Assembly: GCA_002359825.1 (NCBI GenBank)
Contig: DENY01000226.1
Location: forward strand, 9,930 to 20,873
Length of the DNA stretch: 10,944 nucleotides
Direction: 5' to 3'
DNA from: Bacteroidales bacterium UBA2632
GTDB taxonomy: Bacteria; Bacteroidota; Bacteroidia; Bacteroidales; Dysgonomonadaceae
The notes beneath the pieces were generated by a model. It was not told the origin of the DNA. It was given only the letters and a program-made list of their open reading frames with translations, and searched no databases. Each line of letters starts with the position of its first letter. The first letter of the stretch is position 1. The position numbers and the translations under genes were made by a program. This document shows positions 7,334 through 10,944 of the stretch, piece after piece.

Positions 7334-9463
7334 TTATTTAATCAAATCTACACGTCCAGAAACCTCTGCAAGAACTTCTTTTGCTATTGATGCAGAAACA
7401 ACTTCAAAGTGAGAAAAAGTCATAGTTGAAGTTGCACGGCCAGAAGTAATTGTACGTAGTGTTGTAACATATCCAAACATTTCTGCTAGTGGAACTATTG
7501 CTTTTACAATACGAGCACCTGAGCGGTTTGATTCCATACCTTCAATTTGTCCACGACGTTTATTTAAATCGGAGATCACATCACCCATACTCTCTTCAGG
7601 AGTAACTACTTCAACGTTCATTATCGGTTCCATTAAAACAGGAGATGCTTTTTCGGAAGCATGTCTAAATGCTTGAATAGCGCAAACCTCAAAAGATAAT
7701 TGATCAGAGTCAACAGCATGGTAAGAACCATCTATTAAAGTAACTTTCAATTTATCTAATGCATAACCTGCCAAAACACCTGTCTTCATGGCACGTTCAA
7801 AACCTTTCTGTACAGATGGAATATACTCTCTAGGAATATTACCACCTTTCACTTGGTCTATAAACTGCAATGTTCCTTCGAAATCGGCATCGGCAGGCTC
7901 TATACGAACAATCATATCTGCAAACTTACCACGTCCACCAGATTGCTTCTTATAAGTTTCACGCAACTCAACTGGTTTCGATATAGCTTCTTTATAAGTA
8001 ACTTGTGGTTTACCTTGATTTGCTTCTACTTTAAACTCACGTTTTAATCTGTCAATAATTACCTCTAAGTGAAGTTCACCCATACCAGAAATTACTGTTT
8101 GACCTGTATCTTCGTCAGTTTTAACTGTAAAGGTTGGATCTTCTTCAGCCAATTTAGCTAAACCATTTGATAGTTTATCCAAATCTTTTTGAGTCTTAGG
8201 TTCTACAGCAATTCCAATTACTGGATCTGGAAAATCCATAGACTCAAGCGTGATAGGGAATTTCTCATCACACAAAGTATCACCTGTACGAATATCTTTA
8301 AATCCAACTCCAGCACCTATATCACCACAAGCAATAAAATCTTTTGGATTTTGCTTATTTGAATGCATTTGGAAAATACGTGATATTCTTTCTTTTTTTC
8401 TTGATCTTGTATTAAATACATATGATCCTGCATTTAAAACACCGGAATACACTCTGAAAAAACATAAGCGACCAACAAAGGGATCGGTTGCAATTTTAAA
8501 TGCAAGTGCTGACATCGGATCTTTAGGATCAGGCTTACGTACTATAACTTTAGTCGAATCGTCAGGATCAGTTCCTTCGATAGCTCCTGCATCTAAAGGG
8601 CTTGGAAGATAAGCACAAACAGCATCCAATAAAACCTGAACACCTTTGTTCTTAAATGATGAACCACATAACATTGGATTAATCTGCATTGCAATAGTTC
8701 CTTTACGAATTTTAGCTTTTATTTCATCCTCAGTAATTGACTCTGGAGCATCAAAAAACTTTTCCATCAATGAATCATCACATTCAGCGATAGATTCTAG
8801 CATTTTTTCACGCCATTCTTTAGCCTCGTCAAGTAAGTCTGCGGGTATCTCTTCTACATGATAATCTGCACCCATGGTTTCGTCGTGCCATATAAGTGCT
8901 TTCATTGTAATAAGATCGACAACTCCTTTGAAGCCTTCTTCTGCACCAATTGGTATTTGAATTGGAACTGCATTTGCGCGTAAAACATTCTTTATTTGAC
9001 TAACAACCTCCAGAAAGTTGGCGCCAGAACGGTCCATCTTGTTAACGTATCCAACGCGAGGCACATTATACTTGTCAGCTTGGCGCCAAACCGTTTCCGA
9101 TTGAGGCTCAACCCCGCCAACAGCACAAAATGCAGCAATAGCTCCATCAAGTACACGCAATGAACGTTCCACCTCAACCGTAAAGTCAACGTGTCCCGGA
9201 GTGTCAATTAAATTTATTTTGTATTGATCTTCATTATACTTCCAGCTCGTAGTAGTCGCAGCTGAGGTAATAGTTATACCTCTTTCTTGTTCTTGCGCCA
9301 TCCAGTCCATGGTGGCTGCACCATCATGAACTTCACCAATCTTATGAGTAAGACCGGTATAAAATAAGATTCGCTCAGATGTGGTAGTTTTACCAGCATC
9401 AATGTGAGCCATAACCCCAATGTTCCGTGTATAAATTAATGTATTTTTTAAACCTTTTTCCAT
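7334..9463 (-). CDS. fusA: Elongation factor G
   Basis: EF-G is the translational GTPase that moves tRNAs and mRNA after peptide bond formation and, with the recycling factor, splits ribosomes. The 709-residue protein has all five G motifs: AHIDAGKT at 19-26, the switch I segment ERGITIT at 60-66, DTPGH at 87-91, NKMD at 141-144 and GSS at 267-269. Domain II follows at about 320-405. Domain III has GMGELHLEV at 460-468. Domain IV has the tip loops SGGRGKFA at 508-515 and SYHAVDSDQ at 580-588, with H582 matching the translocation histidine (E. coli H583). The str position and intact motifs suggest the housekeeping EF-G rather than the Bacteroides EF-G2 paralogue. Gaps are 19 bases to rpsG and 12 to rpsJ; no tuf follows. 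Confidence 0.98.
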   Translation of the reverse strand: MEKGLKNTLIYTRNIGVMAHIDAGKTTTSERILFYTGLTHKIGEVHDGAATMDWMAQEQERGITITSAATTTSWKYNEDQYKINLIDTPGHVDFTVEVERSLRVLDGAIAAFCAVGGVEPQSETVWRQADKYNVPRVGYVNKMDRSGANFLEVVSQIKNVLRANAVPIQIPIGAEEGFKGVVDLITMKALIWHDETMGADYHVEEIPADLLDEAKEWREKMLESIAECDDSLMEKFFDAPESITEDEIKAKIRKGTIAMQINPMLCGSSFKNKGVQVLLDAVCAYLPSPLDAGAIEGTDPDDSTKVIVRKPDPKDPMSALAFKIATDPFVGRLCFFRVYSGVLNAGSYVFNTRSRKKERISRIFQMHSNKQNPKDFIACGDIGAGVGFKDIRTGDTLCDEKFPITLESMDFPDPVIGIAVEPKTQKDLDKLSNGLAKLAEEDPTFTVKTDEDTGQTVISGMGELHLEVIIDRLKREFKVEANQGKPQVTYKEAISKPVELRETYKKQSGGRGKFADMIVRIEPADADFEGTLQFIDQVKGGNIPREYIPSVQKGFERAMKTGVLAGYALDKLKVTLIDGSYHAVDSDQLSFEVCAIQAFRHASEKASPVLMEPIMNVEVVTPEESMGDVISDLNKRRGQIEGMESNRSGARIVKAIVPLAEMFGYVTTLRTITSGRATSTMTFSHFEVVSASIAKEVLAEVSGRVDLIK

Positions 9464-9482
9464 CTTTCTTTCTTACCTATCT

Positions 9483-9959
9483 TTAAAATCTGAAATGTGC
9501 AAAAGCACGATTTGCCTCAGCCATTCTATGCATATCTTCTTTTCGTCTATATGAACCTCCTTGGCTGTTGTAAGCATCAACGATTTCTCCGGCTAATTTG
9601 TCAGCCATTGATTTACCTCCTCTTTTACGAGCGTAAAGGATAAGATTTTTCATCGAAACTGACTCTTTTCTATCGTGGCGTATTTCAGTTGGAACTTGAA
9701 AAGTGGCTCCACCTACACGACGCGATTTAACTTCAACTTGGGGTGTAATATTATCTAAAGCCGCTTTCCAAATCTCGAGAGCTGACTTTTCATCATTAGG
9801 CAATTTTGCCTTTACTGTATCCAATGCAGAGTAAAAAATATCATAAGAGATACTTTTTTTGCCATCATACATAAGGTGGTTAACAAATCTAGTTACCCTT
9901 ACGTCTCCAAAAACAGGATCTGGTAGCACCTGTCTTTTTTTAGGTTTAGCTTTTCTCAT
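9483..9959 (-). CDS. rpsG: 30S ribosomal protein S7 (uS7)
   Basis: S7 is the primary binder of the 16S 3' domain and starts assembly of the 30S head; in E. coli it represses the str operon by binding the rpsL-rpsG spacer. The 158-residue protein starts [10 protein letters not shown], with the family block [18 protein letters not shown] at residues 18-35. The beta-hairpin [17 protein letters not shown] lies at 74-90 and the C-terminus ends [15 protein letters not shown]. The 174-base spacer before it, the longest between genes here, holds several hairpins. The bases before the ATG are T- and A-runs with no Shine-Dalgarno sequence. Confidence 0.98.
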   Translation of the reverse strand: MRKAKPKKRQVLPDPVFGDVRVTRFVNHLMYDGKKSISYDIFYSALDTVKAKLPNDEKSALEIWKAALDNITPQVEVKSRRVGGATFQVPTEIRHDRKESVSMKNLILYARKRGGKSMADKLAGEIVDAYNSQGGSYRRKEDMHRMAEANRAFAHFRF

Positions 9960-9985
9960 TTTAAAAAAATGTTTTATGTTGGTTT

Positions 9986-10035
9986 GGTTGCCGATTAATT
10001 GTCTTCAACGATTCCACCGAATCATTTACTCAACC
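9986..10035 (-). promoter_or_regulatory. Structured element upstream of rpsG
   Basis: In the transcript AAUGAUUC and GAAUCGUU pair over eight bases (one G-U wobble) around a GGUG loop (10026-10007). An outer five-base pairing GGUUG (10035-10031) with CAACC (9990-9986) would enclose this hairpin. It lies in the rpsL-rpsG spacer, the place where E. coli S7 binds its own mRNA. By analogy it is a candidate S7 operator, but no sequence match to the E. coli site or to the 16S S7 site was established. Confidence 0.45.
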
Positions 10036-10103
10036 CAGAAAGTAGCTTATACCAAAAATCTCAACACTGATTGTTTTTAATTGTTATTTATTGATTTATC
10101 TAA

Positions 10104-10129
10104 TGCACATTTGAGTGCACAATAAGTGC
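10104..10129 (-). promoter_or_regulatory. Alternative short hairpins after the rpsL stop
   Basis: Just after the rpsL stop codon the transcript reads GCAC-UUAUU-GUGC, then overlaps UGCAC-UCAAAU-GUGCA. The middle segment can pair with either neighbour, so the two small hairpins exclude each other. The stems are only four and five base pairs. They may protect the rpsL 3' end or switch the spacer between folds; both are guesses. Confidence 0.35.
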
Positions 10130-10133
10130 TCTA

Positions 10134-10520
10134 TTATTTACCAGCACTTGGCTTTGGACGCTTTGTTCCATATTTTGAGCGTCGTTGCGTACGACCACTA
10201 ACACCAGCCGTATCCAATGTGCCACGCACAATGTGATAACGTACACCAGGCAAGTCCTTAACACGTCCACCGCGCACGAGAACTATAGAGTGCTCTTGCA
10301 GGTTGTGACCTTCTCCAGGAATATAAGCATTCACTTCTTTTGAGTTAGTCAAACGTACACGTGCAACTTTTCGCATTGCCGAATTTGGTTTCTTAGGGGT
10401 TGTAGTATAAACCCTTGTACATACTCCACGTCTTTGTGGAGAGGAATCCAACGCTGGCGATTTGCTTTTTTCTTTCAGCACACTACGTCCTTTTCTTACT
10501 AATTGTTGAATTGTAGGCAT
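10134..10520 (-). CDS. rpsL: 30S ribosomal protein S12 (uS12)
   Basis: S12 lies at the decoding centre and controls accuracy; it is also the classic site of streptomycin resistance. The 128-residue protein starts [12 protein letters not shown] and has the near-invariant [20 protein letters not shown] at residues 32-51. [10 protein letters not shown] is at 69-78 and [15 protein letters not shown] begins at 82. The residues tied to streptomycin resistance, K43, K88 and P91, are all wild type, and D89, the methylthiolation site in E. coli, is present. It is the first gene of the cluster, preceded by a promoter about 140 bases away and a leader with inverted repeats. The ATG has an A-rich leader without a Shine-Dalgarno sequence. 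Confidence 0.98.
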   Translation of the reverse strand: MPTIQQLVRKGRSVLKEKSKSPALDSSPQRRGVCTRVYTTTPKKPNSAMRKVARVRLTNSKEVNAYIPGEGHNLQEHSIVLVRGGRVKDLPGVRYHIVRGTLDTAGVSGRTQRRSKYGTKRPKPSAGK

Positions 10521-10562
10521 TTTCTACTTTATTTTATCTATTAATCATTTTAATCTCAATGA

Positions 10563-10649
10563 ATTTATCCCAATAATTGAAATAAATATCACTCTTTAAT
10601 TTTCGTATAATGAGACTATTATACCCGATAGCCTACATTTCTGAGGCTA
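10563..10649 (-). promoter_or_regulatory. rpsL leader with three successive inverted repeats
   Basis: Between the predicted transcription start and rpsL the transcript holds three repeats in a row. The first is UAGCCU / AGGCUA (10649-10629, nine-base loop). The second is GUAUAAU / AUUAUAC (10624-10605, six-base loop), only four bases later. The third is AUUUAUUUC / GGGAUAAAU (10587-10563, two G-U pairs, seven-base loop). The last 42 bases before the ATG are A-rich and look unpaired. A control role for this leader at the head of a unit of 20 or more genes is plausible but inferred. Confidence 0.45.
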
Positions 10650-10658
10650 AAAACGGCA

Positions 10659-10690
10659 CAAAATTACAAAGAATCAACTACATATGCAAA
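10659..10690 (-). promoter_or_regulatory. Bacteroidota-type promoter of the cluster
   Basis: On the minus strand TTTG (10690-10687) is followed after 20 bases by TAATTTTG (10666-10659). This fits the Bacteroidota housekeeping consensus, TTTG at -33 and TAnnTTTG at -7, with about 20 bases between. Transcription would start near 10655, giving a leader of about 135 bases before rpsL. I saw no second match in the spacers at rpsL-rpsG, rpsJ-rplC and rpsN-rpsH, so this is probably the main promoter for the whole block. Confidence 0.75.
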
Positions 10691-10944
10691 GAATCTCACC
10701 TTTATTTGTAATATTTTTTTCTTCTATTTATTTGGGACTCATATTAAAAGGTTGAAACCTCTTTTTATTTGTAGTGATAAAGCTAAAGAATAAGCGATAA
10801 TCACAGTATAAGATTTTAAAGAGAAAAGTATTACATCGCCTCATATATGATAATGAATTATTCATCTTCCAACTCAACAATAGAGATTAAAAAACAATCT
10901 CTGATATAGGATTCACTTTTTTATCTGTTGATTTTTCAATTTTA
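10691..10944. other. Intergenic flank with no recognisable gene
   Basis: These 254 very AT-rich bases lie upstream of the rpsL promoter and hold no gene that I recognise. A seven-base perfect inverted repeat, AGAGATT / AATCTCT with a seven-base loop, is at 10882-10902. On the minus strand one frame is open from the right edge to a TAA at 10889-10887 (18 codons, ending NPISEIVF). That could be the end of a neighbouring gene, but a run of this length is also expected by chance in such DNA. Confidence 0.5.
10746..10766. terminator. Weak possible terminator upstream of the promoter
   Basis: AGGT-TGAA-ACCT forms a four-base stem that can be lengthened by AAA/TTT pairs past one bulged base, with a T-run on each strand. 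It lies about 55 bases upstream of the promoter and could separate this cluster from the next gene to the right. The stem is short and AT-rich, so the call is weak and its direction is undecided. Confidence 0.25.

Noticed and set aside
8250..8612. Plus-strand open frame of 120 codons opposite fusA
   Set aside because: It is entirely inside the conserved fusA frame and has no recognisable domain; explained by fusA codon use.
9859..10080. Plus-strand open frame of 73 codons reaching into the rpsL-rpsG spacer
   Set aside because: About half is antisense to rpsG and the rest lies in the structured spacer. It matches no known family, so the spacer is better explained as non-coding RNA structure.
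10134..10520. Streptomycin-resistance changes in S12
   Set aside because: K43, K88 and P91 all have the wild-type residues.
10534..10548. Four-codon upstream open frame (M-I-N-R) in the rpsL leader
   Set aside because: An ATG followed by a stop within five codons is expected by chance in A-rich leaders; no attenuation signal accompanies it.
10847..10909. Plus-strand 20-codon open frame in the right flank
   Set aside because: Very short, repetitive in serine and isoleucine, and without recognisable start context or homology.

Overview
The window is a long ribosomal-protein gene cluster of a Bacteroidota bacterium, most likely of the order Bacteroidales, read entirely from the minus strand. 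Three things support the placement. The gene order is rpsL-rpsG-fusA-rpsJ-rplC with no tuf gene between fusA and rpsJ. The proteins carry Bacteroidales-like features, such as L2 with [10 protein letters not shown], a 709-residue EF-G and the zinc-free 89-residue S14. The only convincing promoter has the Bacteroidota form: TTTG, 20 bases, TAATTTTG. The DNA is AT-rich and most genes lack a Shine-Dalgarno sequence, which is also usual for this phylum.

In the direction of transcription (right to left) the layout is: a non-coding flank (about 10691-10944); a promoter (10690-10659); a leader of about 135 bases with three possible hairpins; rpsL; a 174-base structured spacer; rpsG; fusA; rpsJ; a 121-base structured spacer; then rplC, rplD, rplW, rplB, rpsS, rplV, rpsC, rplP, rpmC, rpsQ, rplN, rplX, rplE, rpsN, rpsH and the first 29 codons of rplF, which runs off the left edge. 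This is the str, S10 and spc operons of E. coli joined into one block, and it probably continues past the left edge.

All 20 genes serve translation: five 30S or 50S assembly-initiating proteins, the decoding-centre protein S12, tunnel and peptidyl-transferase proteins L2, L3, L4, L22 and L16, and the translocase EF-G. Most junctions are tight: a 4-base overlap for rplX/rplE, a 1-base overlap for rplD/rplW, no gap for rplE/rpsN, and one base for rplC/rplD and rpsQ/rplN. This points to one polycistronic mRNA with translational coupling. Every reading frame is intact and of normal length.

I found no mobile element, CRISPR array, RNA gene or unknown protein system. The parts worth a second look are non-coding: the rpsL leader, the rpsL-rpsG spacer and the rpsJ-rplC spacer. 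Each holds perfect or near-perfect inverted repeats, and two hold competing, mutually exclusive pairings that could be autoregulatory sites for ribosomal proteins. In AT-rich DNA such repeats can arise by chance, so these remain hypotheses.
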